Shown: in pieces, positions 8,615 to 18,503 of the stretch
Numbering within the stretch: position 1 is the first letter of the stretch
Layout of the letters: the number at the start of each line of letters is the position of its first letter
NCBI RefSeq assembly: GCF_900129095.1
Contig: NZ_FQVA01000003.1
Location: 62,001 to 126,000, forward strand
Source: Microbulbifer donghaiensis
Lineage (GTDB): Bacteria; Pseudomonadota; Gammaproteobacteria; Pseudomonadales; Cellvibrionaceae
Direction: 5' to 3'
Length of the DNA: 64,000 bases
Translations under genes and position numbers: made by a program
Notes under the pieces: model-generated
The model's database searches: none
What the model was told of the DNA's origin: nothing
The model's input: only the letters and a program-made list of their open reading frames with translations

Positions 8615-9061
8615 ATGAGCACCCTCAAGGAAACCCTGGCCCAGGCCACCAAAGACGCGATGAAAGCCCGCGCCAAGGAACGCCTGGCGACCCTGCGCCT
8701 GATCAACGCCGAGATCAAGCGCGTGGAAGTGGACGAGCGCATCGAACTGGATGACGCCCGCATCCTCGCCCTGCTGGACAAGATGACCAAGCAGCGCCGC
8801 GACTCCATCACCCAGTTCGAGAAAGCCGGCCGCGCAGAGCTGGCCGCCGTGGAGCAGGCGGAAATCGACGTGATCCAGGAATTCCTGCCGGAACAGCTGT
8901 CCGAAGACGAGATCGCCGAAATCGTCGCCGCCGCGGTGAAAGACACCGGTGCCAGCAGCATGGCCGATATGGGCAAAGTCATGGCCCTGGTGAAGCCACA
9001 GGTACAGGGCCGCGCCGACATGGGCGTTATCAGCAAGCTGGTCAAGGCGCAGCTCGGTTAA
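8615..9061 (+). CDS. yqeY: GatB/YqeY domain protein
   Basis: 148-aa helical protein that resembles the C-terminal tail domain of the amidotransferase subunit GatB. Diagnostic stretches are LKETLAQATKDAMKARAKE, LATLRLINAEIK, IEFLPEQLSEDEI-type text in the middle and the GRADMGVISKLVK end. The precise role is not established; it is thought to bind tRNA or assist amidotransferase-related functions. It sits between rpsU and dnaG, a position conserved in this bacterial group. Confidence 0.92.
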   Translation: MSTLKETLAQATKDAMKARAKERLATLRLINAEIKRVEVDERIELDDARILALLDKMTKQRRDSITQFEKAGRAELAAVEQAEIDVIQEFLPEQLSEDEIAEIVAAAVKDTGASSMADMGKVMALVKPQVQGRADMGVISKLVKAQLG

Positions 9062-9096
9062 ATCCGACTTCCTGACCGACACAGCAGCGAGATTCT

Positions 9097-11076
9097 ATGG
9101 CCGGCAAGATCCCCCAGCACTTTATCGACGACCTGCTCGCGCGCGCGGACATCGTCGAGCTGGTGGACAGCCGGGTCAAACTGCGCAAGACGGGCAAGAA
9201 CTACTCGGCCTGCTGCCCGTTTCACGATGAAAAAACCCCGTCTTTCACGGTAAGCCCGGACAAGCAGTTCTACTACTGCTTCGGCTGCGGCGCCAGCGGC
9301 AATGCGGTCGGCTTCCTGATGGAATACGACCGCCTGCCCTTCCCCGAGGCGGTGGAAAAGCTGGCCACGAGCATGGGCCTGGAAGTGCCGCGCGAGCAGC
9401 TGGCGCCGGGCCAGGAGAGGCGCCAGCGCGAAAGCCAATCGCTCTACCAGCTCACCGAGAAAGCGGCCGACTTCTACCGCAACCAGCTGCGCGCCCACCC
9501 GGCCGCCGGCCGCGCCATCGCCTACCTGCGCGGCCGCGGCCTGTCCGGTGAGATTGCGCGGGATTTCGGTATCGGCCTGGCCCCGCCGGGCTGGGACAAC
9601 CTGCTGAATGAACTCGGCGACACGGCGCAGAACGCGGACCTGCTGGAGCAGGCCGGCCTCGCGATCCGCCGCCAGGATAGCGACGGCAATACCAAACCCG
9701 GCTCACGCCACCACTACGACCGCTTCCGCAATCGCATCATGTTCCCGATCCGCGACCAGCGCGGCCGGGTCATCGCGTTTGGCGGCCGGGTTCTGGGCGA
9801 CGACAAGCCCAAGTACCTGAACTCGCCGGAAACCCCGATCTTCCACAAGAGCCGCGAACTCTACGGCCTGTGGGAGGCGCGCCAGGCCAACCGCACGCTG
9901 GACCGCCTGATTGTCGTCGAAGGCTATATGGACGTGGTGGCGCTGGCGCAATTCGGCATCCGCTGCGCCGTCGCCACACTCGGCACCGCCTGCGGCGAGG
10001 AACATATACAGCTAGCTTTCCGCCACACACCCGAACTGGTGTTCTGCTTCGACGGCGACCAGGCCGGCCGCACCGCGGCAAAACGGGCGCTGGAAGCGGC
10101 GCTGCCGCATATGCAGGACGGCCGCAGCCTGCGCTTCCTGCTGCTGCCCGAGGGTGAGGATCCGGACACCCTGGTGCGTCAGGTCGGCGGTGAGCGCTTC
10201 CAGCAGATGATCGACGAGCAGGGTCGCCCGCTGGAGGACTTCCTGTTCGACCTGCTCGGCGAGGGCATCAACCTGCAGACGATGGACGGCCGCGCGCGCC
10301 TGTCAAAACTGGCCGCACCGCTGCTCGACCTGCTGCCGGCCGGCGTCTACCGCCAGCTGATGTTCCAGCAGCTGGCCGCGCGCACCGGCCTCGACAAAGA
10401 CACGCTGCAGGAAGTGATCAGCGCGGAAAAAGCCCGCGCAGCCAAGGCACAGGCGCAGCAGCCAGTCCCTCCGCCGCCCAAACCACAGTCGCAGCCGCAA
10501 GCGCAGGCACCGGAGCCCTACGCCCCGCCACCGGAAATGGACGAGATGCCGCCGCCGGCGGACGAGTATCCCGCCGGGGCGCCTGCACACCAGGCACAGG
10601 CAGAACCGCGCCGCAGCGGCCAGTACCGGCTGCCGGCGGAGCGCATGCTGATCGCGCTGCTGCTGCACCACCCGCAGCTGGCCCAGCAGATCGAGGACAG
10701 CGCACAGTTTCGCGCCAGCGGCCACCCGGACCTGCAGTTGTTCGCGCAGCTGGTGGACCTGCTCAAGAGCCGGCCGGACTACAATCTGAACCAACTGCTG
10801 GGCTACTGGCGCGCGCACCACGGCGCCGAATCCTGCGACGTACTGGCGCAACTGGCTGCCTCACAGCTGGTCAGCGGCGTGCGTCAGTTGGCGCAGGGCG
10901 ACAGCAAGCTGGAATACGACCCGCAGGCCGAATTTGCCGACTGCCTGCAGCGGCTGGAGCGCGCCGCACAGAAGCAGCGCAACCGCGATTTGCTGGCGCA
11001 GCTGAAGTCCAGCGGCCAGCTCAGCCCGGAGGAGCAACTGGCCCTGCTGGCCAACTGGCGACAGAAACAGGATTAA
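9097..11076 (+). CDS. dnaG: DNA primase
   Basis: Synthesises RNA primers at the replication fork. It has 659 aa. The CHC2 zinc finger is at about residues 38-62 (CPFHDEKTPSF, then YYCFGCG). The Toprim core starts at LIVVEGYMDV (about 268) and holds the acidic pair in CFDGDQAGR. A Pro/Gln-rich linker follows (about residues 455-510), then the DnaB-interacting C-terminal domain. The linker is longer and more proline-rich than in E. coli. It begins 36 bp after yqeY and is followed by rpoD. Confidence 0.97.
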   Translation: MAGKIPQHFIDDLLARADIVELVDSRVKLRKTGKNYSACCPFHDEKTPSFTVSPDKQFYYCFGCGASGNAVGFLMEYDRLPFPEAVEKLATSMGLEVPREQLAPGQERRQRESQSLYQLTEKAADFYRNQLRAHPAAGRAIAYLRGRGLSGEIARDFGIGLAPPGWDNLLNELGDTAQNADLLEQAGLAIRRQDSDGNTKPGSRHHYDRFRNRIMFPIRDQRGRVIAFGGRVLGDDKPKYLNSPETPIFHKSRELYGLWEARQANRTLDRLIVVEGYMDVVALAQFGIRCAVATLGTACGEEHIQLAFRHTPELVFCFDGDQAGRTAAKRALEAALPHMQDGRSLRFLLLPEGEDPDTLVRQVGGERFQQMIDEQGRPLEDFLFDLLGEGINLQTMDGRARLSKLAAPLLDLLPAGVYRQLMFQQLAARTGLDKDTLQEVISAEKARAAKAQAQQPVPPPPKPQSQPQAQAPEPYAPPPEMDEMPPPADEYPAGAPAHQAQAEPRRSGQYRLPAERMLIALLLHHPQLAQQIEDSAQFRASGHPDLQLFAQLVDLLKSRPDYNLNQLLGYWRAHHGAESCDVLAQLAASQLVSGVRQLAQGDSKLEYDPQAEFADCLQRLERAAQKQRNRDLLAQLKSSGQLSPEEQLALLANWRQKQD

Positions 11077-11179
11077 TCACCGGTGCAGGCCTTGAAAACA
11101 CTGGGCCCAGCACCATATTCACTCACCCCGGACGGGATCGGGAAGCCCAAGCACATTAAACCTCGCACCAAGACGTCCC

Positions 11180-11222
11180 TTGACAGTCAGAGTGGTTATT
11201 GCTATCGCAAATACGCTATAAT
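11180..11222 (+). promoter_or_regulatory. Promoter region of rpoD
   Basis: A perfect -10 box TATAAT at 11217-11222 lies 46 bp before the rpoD start. A perfect TTGACA at 11180 is too far upstream (31 bp) to pair with it and would instead use TATCGC at 11203. Two overlapping start sites are therefore possible. The assignment of -35 boxes is uncertain. Confidence 0.5.
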
Positions 11223-11267
11223 CCCGCGTCTTTGTCCCGTATTTTTCTCACAATTTCAGGGTTGTGC

Positions 11268-13145
<1,878 letters not shown>

Positions 13146-13155
13146 GCGCTACACT

Positions 13156-13182
13156 AAAAGCCCGGCAATGCCGGGCTTTTTT
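13156..13182 (+). terminator. Rho-independent terminator after rpoD
   Basis: Stem AAAGCCCGGC / GCCGGGCTTT with an AAT loop and a T run, 10 bp after the rpoD stop. Confidence 0.92.
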
Positions 13183-13262
13183 ATGTGACACTTAAATGAC
13201 AGCCGGCATCTTCCTGCAATCGCGAAATTCCGGCACCGACAATGCGCCGCAAGAAAAACACC

Positions 13263-13655
13263 ATGCAACAAGAAGAGTTCATCAACAAACCCGGCAAGAC
13301 CGGTATCTCCCGCCTGATCGACGCCACCTTTTATTCGTGGCACGGCCTGCTCGCCACCTGGCGCAACGAGGCCGCCTTTCGTCAGGAAGTCACCCTCGCC
13401 ATATTCCTGATTCCGCTGGCCCTGTGGCTCGGTGAAAGTGGCATCGAGCGCGCCATCCTGGTCGGCTCGACGCTGCTGGTGATGGTGGTCGAACTGCTCA
13501 ACAGCGCCGTGGAAGCGGCCATCGACCGCATTGGCCCGGAACGGCACCCACTGTCGAAGATTGCCAAAGACACCGGCTCCGCCGCAGTGTCCATCTCCCT
13601 GCTTTTGTGGCTGTTTACCTGGGGCTGCATATTGCTGCCGCGCTGGCTCGGCTGA
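13263..13655 (+). CDS. dgkA: Diacylglycerol kinase (integral membrane, prokaryotic type)
   Basis: Phosphorylates diacylglycerol released during membrane-derived glucan synthesis. About 130 aa with three membrane helices (roughly 50-65, 70-90 and 112-130). Signature motifs are SWHGLLATWRNEAAFRQE and the catalytic-helix text VELLNSAVEAAIDR followed by HPLSKIAKDTGSAAV. An ATG seven codons upstream (13242) has no better ribosome site, so the start is not certain. The 9-bp GC stem at 13663-13686 follows the stop. Confidence 0.92.
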   Translation: MQQEEFINKPGKTGISRLIDATFYSWHGLLATWRNEAAFRQEVTLAIFLIPLALWLGESGIERAILVGSTLLVMVVELLNSAVEAAIDRIGPERHPLSKIAKDTGSAAVSISLLLWLFTWGCILLPRWLG

Positions 13656-13662
13656 GTGGTTT

Positions 13663-13686
13663 CCCTCCCGCCGCAGTGCGGGAGGG
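13663..13686 (+). terminator. GC hairpin after dgkA
   Basis: Perfect 9-bp stem CCCTCCCGC / GCGGGAGGG with a 6-nt loop, just after the dgkA stop. It lacks a T run, so it may be a weak or Rho-assisted terminator or an mRNA 3' stabiliser. Confidence 0.5.
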
Positions 13687-13789
13687 CTATCGCCCTCAAA
13701 CTCCCCCTTGCCCCTGCCTAGCATGTCCGTCGGGCTCGTCTAGACTTTCCCCACTATAAAGAGTCCCACTAATAAACCAGGGAAGGTTT

Positions 13790-15472
13790 ATGCCCTATTC
13801 GCGCGCGAAGGATGTTCTGCGTCACTGTGCCGGCCTGTTGTTGGCCGCCGCTATGGCCAGCTCGCAGCCCCTGCTCGCCGCCTGTACCGACAAAGCCTCC
13901 GCCAGTGGCAGCAATGTAACCTGCGACGACGCCAACACACTGGCGACCCGGCTGACGCTAGACGCTGGCAGCGGCCTGCGCCCACCGGAAATGCGATCGC
14001 TGGTATTCGCCGCCACCGGCCAGCCCTTGCTGCTGGCAAACAACGGCCATACCGACCTGCGCGACGCGCCGGAAGACCCACTGCGTGCCACTGGCGATGA
14101 TACCGGCAGCGGCATCCTGCTACTCGACGTGATCCTCGGCGACGACAACAGTCCCGCCGAGCGGTTACAGATCAACGGCGGCCACTCGAGCGGCAGCACC
14201 CAGATTGCATTCAACGTACTAGGCGGTATAGGCGCCGCGACGAACAACGGCATCCTGGTAGTGGAAACGCTGAACAACGCCACCACCTCTCCGGGAGCCT
14301 TCTATATGACCGGCTCGCTGTCCGCGGGCCCCTATGAATATTTCCTGTTCCGCGGCGCCGACGAGCCGGCAGAGGCAGACAACTGGTACCTGCGCTCGAC
14401 GCTGCTGCCGGGCAGCGCTCCACCGAGCACGCAGCCGGTATCCGTGTCCAGCCCGGGGATTTCAACCGATCCGCCGCTGCCGCTGGGGGCAGAACCGGTG
14501 ATCGCGGCCGCACCGCCAGCAGGTGCCAGACCGATACCACTGTACCGGCCGGAAATTCCACTCTATGCCCAGGCGAAATCCCTCGCCCACTACGTGTCGC
14601 TCGCGGAAGTGGGCAGCTATCACAAGCGGCGCGGGGAACAGCGCTACTGGAGCAACGCGGAGAACAATGCCTGGATGCGGCTCTATTACCAAAGCGCCGA
14701 TATCGACTGGGACGGTGACGTGTACAGCCGTTTCGACGGCAATCTGGGCGGCCTGCAGCTGGGCGGCAATATCTATTCTGCCCCCAGTTGCCGCGGCACC
14801 CAGGAGCTGGGTGTATTTATTGGCAGCAGCCGCGCCAACGGCGATGTCAGCGGCTTCGCTCGCGGCTTCAGGGACTTCGACGCGGGCCGCAACGAACTGG
14901 AGACTTACTACTTCGGCGGCTACTTCACCGACTACCGTATCAACCAGAATTACCTGAACCTGTTCGTCAAAGTCGCCTACCTGGAACTGGAGAGCCGCTC
15001 CGAACGCGGCGTCGACGACAGCGTTTTCGCCCCTCAGCTCAGCGTCTCGCTGGAGGGTGGCTGGACCCGGGCACTGAACCAGCGCATCAACCTGGAACCG
15101 AAGCTGCAGCTGGTGGCCAACTACACCAACTTCGACGCCTATGAGGACGGTATCGCGCGCGTCGAGCCGGACATGACGCCGGAACTCACTTTCCGCGCCG
15201 GCCTGCGCGCCTACAACCCCGATGGCCGCAACCAGTACTACGCCTTCGGCAACCTCTGGTACACCCTCGACGGCCACGACGAACTGCAGTTCGACAACCG
15301 CCTCTACCTGGAAAACGACCGCGGTGCCGCCTGGGCGGAAATCGGCGGCGGCATAGTGCTGCTGCAGCGGGAGAGCGGCGGCCTCTACTTCAATCTCAGC
15401 TACCTGCGCTCGATCGACGACCTGGACTGGGAGGCAGCCAGCGCCAACCTCGGCTTCGCCTTCGCCTGGTAA
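13790..15472 (+). CDS. Short pertactin-type autotransporter, outer-membrane beta-barrel protein
   Basis: 560 aa. A signal peptide (about residues 1-32, ending near LLAAC) leads to a short passenger (about 33-210) with the NWYLRS motif, the usual end of a pertactin-like stalk. A Pro-rich segment with PLYRPEIPLYAQ (about 240-260) marks the linker helix. The translocator barrel follows (about 275-560), rich in alternating Tyr/aromatic strands, and ends in the terminal Trp of FAFAW as the Bam complex requires. The passenger is small (under 200 residues) and carries no recognised catalytic domain, so its surface function is unknown. The gene stands alone behind a GGAAGG ribosome site. Confidence 0.82.
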   Translation: MPYSRAKDVLRHCAGLLLAAAMASSQPLLAACTDKASASGSNVTCDDANTLATRLTLDAGSGLRPPEMRSLVFAATGQPLLLANNGHTDLRDAPEDPLRATGDDTGSGILLLDVILGDDNSPAERLQINGGHSSGSTQIAFNVLGGIGAATNNGILVVETLNNATTSPGAFYMTGSLSAGPYEYFLFRGADEPAEADNWYLRSTLLPGSAPPSTQPVSVSSPGISTDPPLPLGAEPVIAAAPPAGARPIPLYRPEIPLYAQAKSLAHYVSLAEVGSYHKRRGEQRYWSNAENNAWMRLYYQSADIDWDGDVYSRFDGNLGGLQLGGNIYSAPSCRGTQELGVFIGSSRANGDVSGFARGFRDFDAGRNELETYYFGGYFTDYRINQNYLNLFVKVAYLELESRSERGVDDSVFAPQLSVSLEGGWTRALNQRINLEPKLQLVANYTNFDAYEDGIARVEPDMTPELTFRAGLRAYNPDGRNQYYAFGNLWYTLDGHDELQFDNRLYLENDRGAAWAEIGGGIVLLQRESGGLYFNLSYLRSIDDLDWEAASANLGFAFAW

Positions 15473-15556
15473 CCCGCGCGGGAAAAAGCGTTGATTTACA
15501 AGGGAAAATCGAGTACTTTGCCCAACCGCCTGCGACCTCGACGCAAGCGGCTGTGG

Positions 15557-15633
15557 GGGCCCTTAGCTCAGTTGGTTAGAGCATCCGACTCATAATCGGC
15601 AGGTCCTGGGTTCAAGTCCCGGAGGGCCCACCA
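15557..15633 (+). tRNA. tRNA with CAU anticodon, probably tRNA-Ile2 (lysidine type) or elongator tRNA-Met
   Basis: 77 nt including an encoded CCA. The acceptor stem is GGGCCCT / AGGGCCC, the D arm GCTC-AGTTGGTTA-GAGC, the anticodon loop CTCATAA and the T arm CTGGG-TTCAAGT-CCCGG. The C4-G69 and C5-G68 acceptor pairs and the weak 27-43 position resemble E. coli tRNA-Ile2, which TilS modifies at C34. It is not the initiator, which has a 1-72 mismatch. A tRNA near rpoD is a conserved arrangement in related gammaproteobacteria. Confidence 0.92.
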
Positions 15634-16226
15634 TTTCCTCTCCCCATTTTGTTTATCCCCACTGAATTATCGAAGTCCGGCGCAATTCCGTAGCCTTACG
15701 AATTCAATGCGTATACAGGCAAATTTTGCAAAATTCCCGGCTTACTTTTACACGCCACCACTAACAGCACCGAGACAGATCTACTTTTTCCCTACGCCAA
15801 TTTTTCTGGGCAACCGCACCAACACTTGCTCCACACGCGACGGAGCCCGACATCTTCGCGATCAGTTTTCACACAGATCGAGAGCACTGGAAAAGTACCG
15901 CAATCACGGCATGCCCACCCACCGACACAAAACTAAACCGAATTTAGAAGCCACGGGCTTTATAACACCTGCAGAAATAGCGTAACTTATTGACTTCTCT
16001 ACAAGCGACCTCGAAAACAAAAGCCATCCCACATGGCGCGTAATTCGCCAGGGGGCCATATAATTCCAGGGCAATGTATTTGGGCGTCTTTAACTATTTG
16101 ATTTTCTGGCCTTTTTAACGCAGCCGTAGAATCATTTCCGAGACATGAGGCCTCGGTGATATAAAACCCTAGGCTTTTGAATAAAATTGTTATGCGTATC
16201 TTGCGATGCAGCACGCATATAAAAAC
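15634..16226. other. 593-bp AT-rich gap without convincing gene
   Basis: This stretch after the tRNA is clearly lower in GC than the core genes before it. Open frames at 15707-15985 (+) and 15999-16235 (-) lack ribosome sites, domain-like composition and any recognised similarity. No copy of the tRNA 3' end was seen downstream, so there is no evidence for a tRNA-targeted integrated element. It marks the start of the cassette-like island. Confidence 0.5.
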
Positions 16227-16459
16227 ATGAGGCAAGGAAATGAATTAAAAATGATCAATTAGCTTCTGAAGAACCACGGCAAAGCAAATATATAACGTGG
16301 GGCGTTATCATTGGGTCTGTAATTGGCCTATTTGCCGGGATGTTTTGGTTTGAAATGGGGTTGTCACTTCTGTTCGGAACAGCATTTGGCTTAATAGTAG
16401 GAGCTTCTGTTGGCTCTCTCATTGATGGCAAATCGAAATCAAGCAGCTCGAATGTTTAG
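16227..16459 (+). pseudogene. Small glycine-zipper membrane protein, interrupted by a one-base frameshift
   Basis: An ATG at 16227 opens MRQGNELKM, then stops. The -1 frame continues as NDQLASEEPRQSKYITW followed by a strongly hydrophobic, glycine-rich segment (GVIIGSVIGLFAG and FGTAFGLIVGASVGSLIDG) to the stop at 16457. Adding one A to the five-A run near 16247 would join both parts into one protein of about 77 residues with two membrane helices of the GxxxG type. It may be a true inactivating mutation, a sequencing error or phase variation. It is the first unit of the proposed cassette array. No function is recognised. Confidence 0.5.
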
Positions 16460-16551
16460 TAGAGCGGCGAATACAGATCGTATGATAAAGCTCTGTTGTG
16501 GGACCTTCGGTACGCTTCGCTTCCCTTCGGCCCCAAAGCTTGGCGTTAAGG
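16460..16551 (+). repeat. Putative integron attC-like site 1
   Basis: Structured GC-rich segment between two small AT-rich ORFs. It ends in GGCGTTAAGG, which resembles the right core site GTTRRRY, and the next start codon follows 9 bases later. It contains stem arms GGGACC/GGCCCC and CTTCGG repeats. The left core is not clear, so this site is the weakest of the series. Confidence 0.35.
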
Positions 16552-16559
16552 TACGGTAC

Positions 16560-16889
16560 ATGAAGAAGTTAATTTTGACTTTTATTGTGCTGATCAGCGT
16601 GAATACCGAGTCTTTTGACACCCCTATCTGGAGTAATAAAAGTAAGGAACAAGATCGCCTCGTCGAAGAGAAAGTTTTGTTGACGGCAAAAAAATGGGCG
16701 AGCAAAATTTATTCTGGCCAGAATGAAATTCGGGAGTACGAGTATCGTGTTACAGAGGAAAGTACACGTACTCATGTAATGATTACGCCCGTTTATAATG
16801 ATGGTTCGGTACTTGTAGATGGCGATATGTGTTTACTTGTCAGTAATGAGGGCGAGTTGATTGAGGCCAAGCAGTGCATTGCACCTTAA
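16560..16889 (+). CDS. Small secreted protein of unknown function (cassette ORF)
   Basis: 109 aa starting at ATG 16560, just after the attC-like site. A signal peptide of about 18 residues (MKKLILTFIVLISV) leads to a small polar domain ending in VDGDMCLLVSNEGELIEAKQCIAP with two cysteines. No family is recognised. A longer reading frame from 16410 would run through the repeat and has non-coding composition, so it is rejected. The sequence is AT-rich compared with neighbouring core genes, as expected of a mobile cassette. Confidence 0.6.
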   Translation: MKKLILTFIVLISVNTESFDTPIWSNKSKEQDRLVEEKVLLTAKKWASKIYSGQNEIREYEYRVTEESTRTHVMITPVYNDGSVLVDGDMCLLVSNEGELIEAKQCIAP

Positions 16890-17026
16890 CAAACGCAAGC
16901 AGGATGCTACGGCCCTTCGGGCCTCCGCGGGACGCCTTACGTTGTGCACGTTTTGCGCGGTCGCTATGCTCCCATTTTCACGCAAAATGCGCATAAAGTA
17001 AGTCGCCACTGCTGGCGGCGTTTGGC
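16884..17026 (+). repeat. Putative integron attC site 2
   Basis: It starts at the stop codon of the previous ORF with CCTTAACAAACGC (left core close to RYYYAAC) and ends in GCGTTTGGC (right core GTTTGGC), the inverse of the beginning. Between them are the hairpin CGGCCCTTCGGGCC and the block TCCGCGGGAC followed by TTGTGCAC, both shared with site 3. The length of about 143 bp is like the long attC sites of Vibrio superintegrons. Confidence 0.6.
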
Positions 17027-17039
17027 ACTAGGAAGGAAT

Positions 17040-17717
17040 ATGAACAACATAGTAAACCTGATGAGGTATACAACGTTTGTTTTTATCGCGGCGGTGTCTT
17101 GCTATTTCGTGGTTAGAGATGCGGTGCCAGTCCTTACGTTCACTGGTGAACGTTACGCTACGTTTGAGTTAGATGTGATAATAGTATTTCTACATGTGCT
17201 CGGTGGTTTTCTTGCACTATTTATTGGTCCGCTCCAATTTAGCAGCAGACTTAGAAAAAGGTATCCGATTTGGCATAGAAGTGCTGGAAAGGTATACGTT
17301 TATTCAATATTTTTGGCAGCCCCTATCTCCTTTTATTTGTTGCTTGATTTTGGGGGAGTTCAATTTGCATTACCAACCTTTATTTTCGGCTTTCTATGGC
17401 TTCTTAATACACTGGTAGCATTTCTTCTGGCGGTAAAGAAACGTTTCTTACTTCACTTTCAGTTTATGGTCAGAAGTTATGCTTTGACTTTTGCATTTGT
17501 ATCTGTGAGAACAGTTTGGCCACTTTTGGAGTTCTTGGGGATAATTGATAGTGCAACCGCTGAAGATCCAGGCGATTTTCTGTTTATTACGCGTGAATGG
17601 GGAATGCTAGTGATTACAATCCTGGTTCCTGAAGTTTGGTTTATCTGGAGATACCAGCTGCGTAGCATTTTCGTGCGTAACAAAACAATGCAGGCCGACA
17701 TAAAAAGCTATGCTTAA
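17040..17717 (+). CDS. DUF2306-like multi-pass membrane protein (cassette ORF)
   Basis: About 225 aa. The ATG at 17040 follows a strong GGAAGGA ribosome site. Seven hydrophobic segments are visible. Conserved-looking polar positions such as HVLGGFLALFIGPLQF, the H in WHRSAGKVYVYSIF and HFQFMVRSYALTFAFV match the DUF2306 membrane family, a group of predicted integral membrane proteins without assigned function. The His residues inside the helices could bind a metal or haem, which is speculative. Codon use is AT-rich. It lies between attC-like sites, so it is likely a mobile gene cassette. Confidence 0.7.
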   Translation: MNNIVNLMRYTTFVFIAAVSCYFVVRDAVPVLTFTGERYATFELDVIIVFLHVLGGFLALFIGPLQFSSRLRKRYPIWHRSAGKVYVYSIFLAAPISFYLLLDFGGVQFALPTFIFGFLWLLNTLVAFLLAVKKRFLLHFQFMVRSYALTFAFVSVRTVWPLLEFLGIIDSATAEDPGDFLFITREWGMLVITILVPEVWFIWRYQLRSIFVRNKTMQADIKSYA

Positions 17718-17810
17718 TTTTTGTATGTTCGCATGCCCACGTTTTTACAAAATTTAATCGACGCATTTTATTACGGCTGATTGCGGCATTAACTACATAA
17801 TGATCGAATA

Positions 17811-18137
17811 ATGAATAAGTATATAGTTTCATTCATCCTCAGCTTCTTCGTTGGGCATGCATACGCTGTTGTTCCAATGGAGAAAAAGACAGCGGGAAAA
17901 ATGGAAGATCTCTCTCTTTCAGTTCCTGATGGGGAAAGCTTTTCAGATGTCAGATCGATTTGGCTTCAAAAAGCTGGCGAGAAATGCGACTCCAAAGAGT
18001 TTAAGATTATTCGATACTCTGAGCGAAATGCGTCGAATGGTGATGCACTGTCACTCAATCCGGCAATTGGTAAGTACGAGGCTGCTAAATTCCCTGCTTC
18101 AGTATCAGGTGTGTTCCAATGCCTCAAAGGGAGTTGA
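17811..18137 (+). CDS. Small secreted protein, unknown function (cassette ORF)
   Basis: 108 aa. The first 19 residues (MNKYIVSFILSFFVGHAYA) form a classic signal peptide with an A-x-A cleavage site. The mature part of about 89 residues has two cysteines (GEKCDSKEF and GVFQCLKG) that could form one disulfide. No family is recognised. The stop codon lies at the start of the next attC-like repeat. The 93-bp gap before this gene may hold a degraded attC (GGCATTAACTAC near 17785). Confidence 0.6.
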   Translation: MNKYIVSFILSFFVGHAYAVVPMEKKTAGKMEDLSLSVPDGESFSDVRSIWLQKAGEKCDSKEFKIIRYSERNASNGDALSLNPAIGKYEAAKFPASVSGVFQCLKGS

Positions 18138-18215
18138 CAAGGCCAGGCTGCATGCTACGGGCCGCCGGCCCTCCGCGGGACAGTTCACCTTGTGCACCTG
18201 CTGTCGGCGTTCTGG
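18132..18215 (+). repeat. Putative integron attC site 3
   Basis: Begins at the previous stop codon with GTTGACAAGGCC and ends in GGCGTTCTGG. It contains GCATGCTACGG, the perfect hairpin GGGCCGCCGGCCC, CTCCGCGGGAC and TTGTGCAC in the same order as site 2. The next start codon is 6 bases further. The shared blocks with different flanking ORFs argue for a repeated recombination site. Confidence 0.6.
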
Positions 18216-18221
18216 TTTTCT

Positions 18222-18503
18222 ATGGCTAGAAAGATAAAAAGTCTCGGTTTAAGGCACTACGGAGCAAAAACTGTTGATGTCAATGCTGCAGTTGATTGGG
18301 AGTCATTGATTGCAGAGATTTTTGTCGGGTTCTTGTTAGGCGTATTTGCTTACATGGGATACGTCGCTAAGATTCCTCTTTTGTTCTTTCCTTGCCTCAT
18401 TGGCTCAATCGCGTGCCTGTTTGCGATTGCAACAACAGTAGCGGCTTATTTTAAGCGTAAATCTAAGCGCAATAAGAATGTCGGTAGAGCGCCCGAATCC
18501 TAA
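18222..18503 (+). CDS. Small two-helix membrane protein (cassette ORF)
   Basis: 93 aa from ATG 18222, right after attC-like site 3. Residues about 32-50 (FVGFLLGVFAYMGYVA) and 52-77 (PLLFFPCLIGSIACLFAIATTVAAYF) are two membrane helices separated by a short turn. The C-terminus is very basic (KRKSKRNK), giving a cytoplasmic tail by the positive-inside rule. No family recognised. An in-frame GTG at 18192 would start inside the repeat and is disfavoured. Confidence 0.55.
   Translation: MARKIKSLGLRHYGAKTVDVNAAVDWESLIAEIFVGFLLGVFAYMGYVAKIPLLFFPCLIGSIACLFAIATTVAAYFKRKSKRNKNVGRAPES

Noticed and set aside
8470..9082. Long - strand open frames opposite yqeY
   Set aside because: Shadow frames of a GC-rich conserved gene; yqeY on the + strand explains the sequence.
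15707..15985. 92-residue + strand open frame after the tRNA
   Set aside because: No ribosome site, no domain-like pattern, composition of random AT-rich DNA.
15999..16235. 78-residue - strand open frame in the same gap
   Set aside because: No start context or recognisable product, and it overlaps the start of the glycine-zipper ORF.
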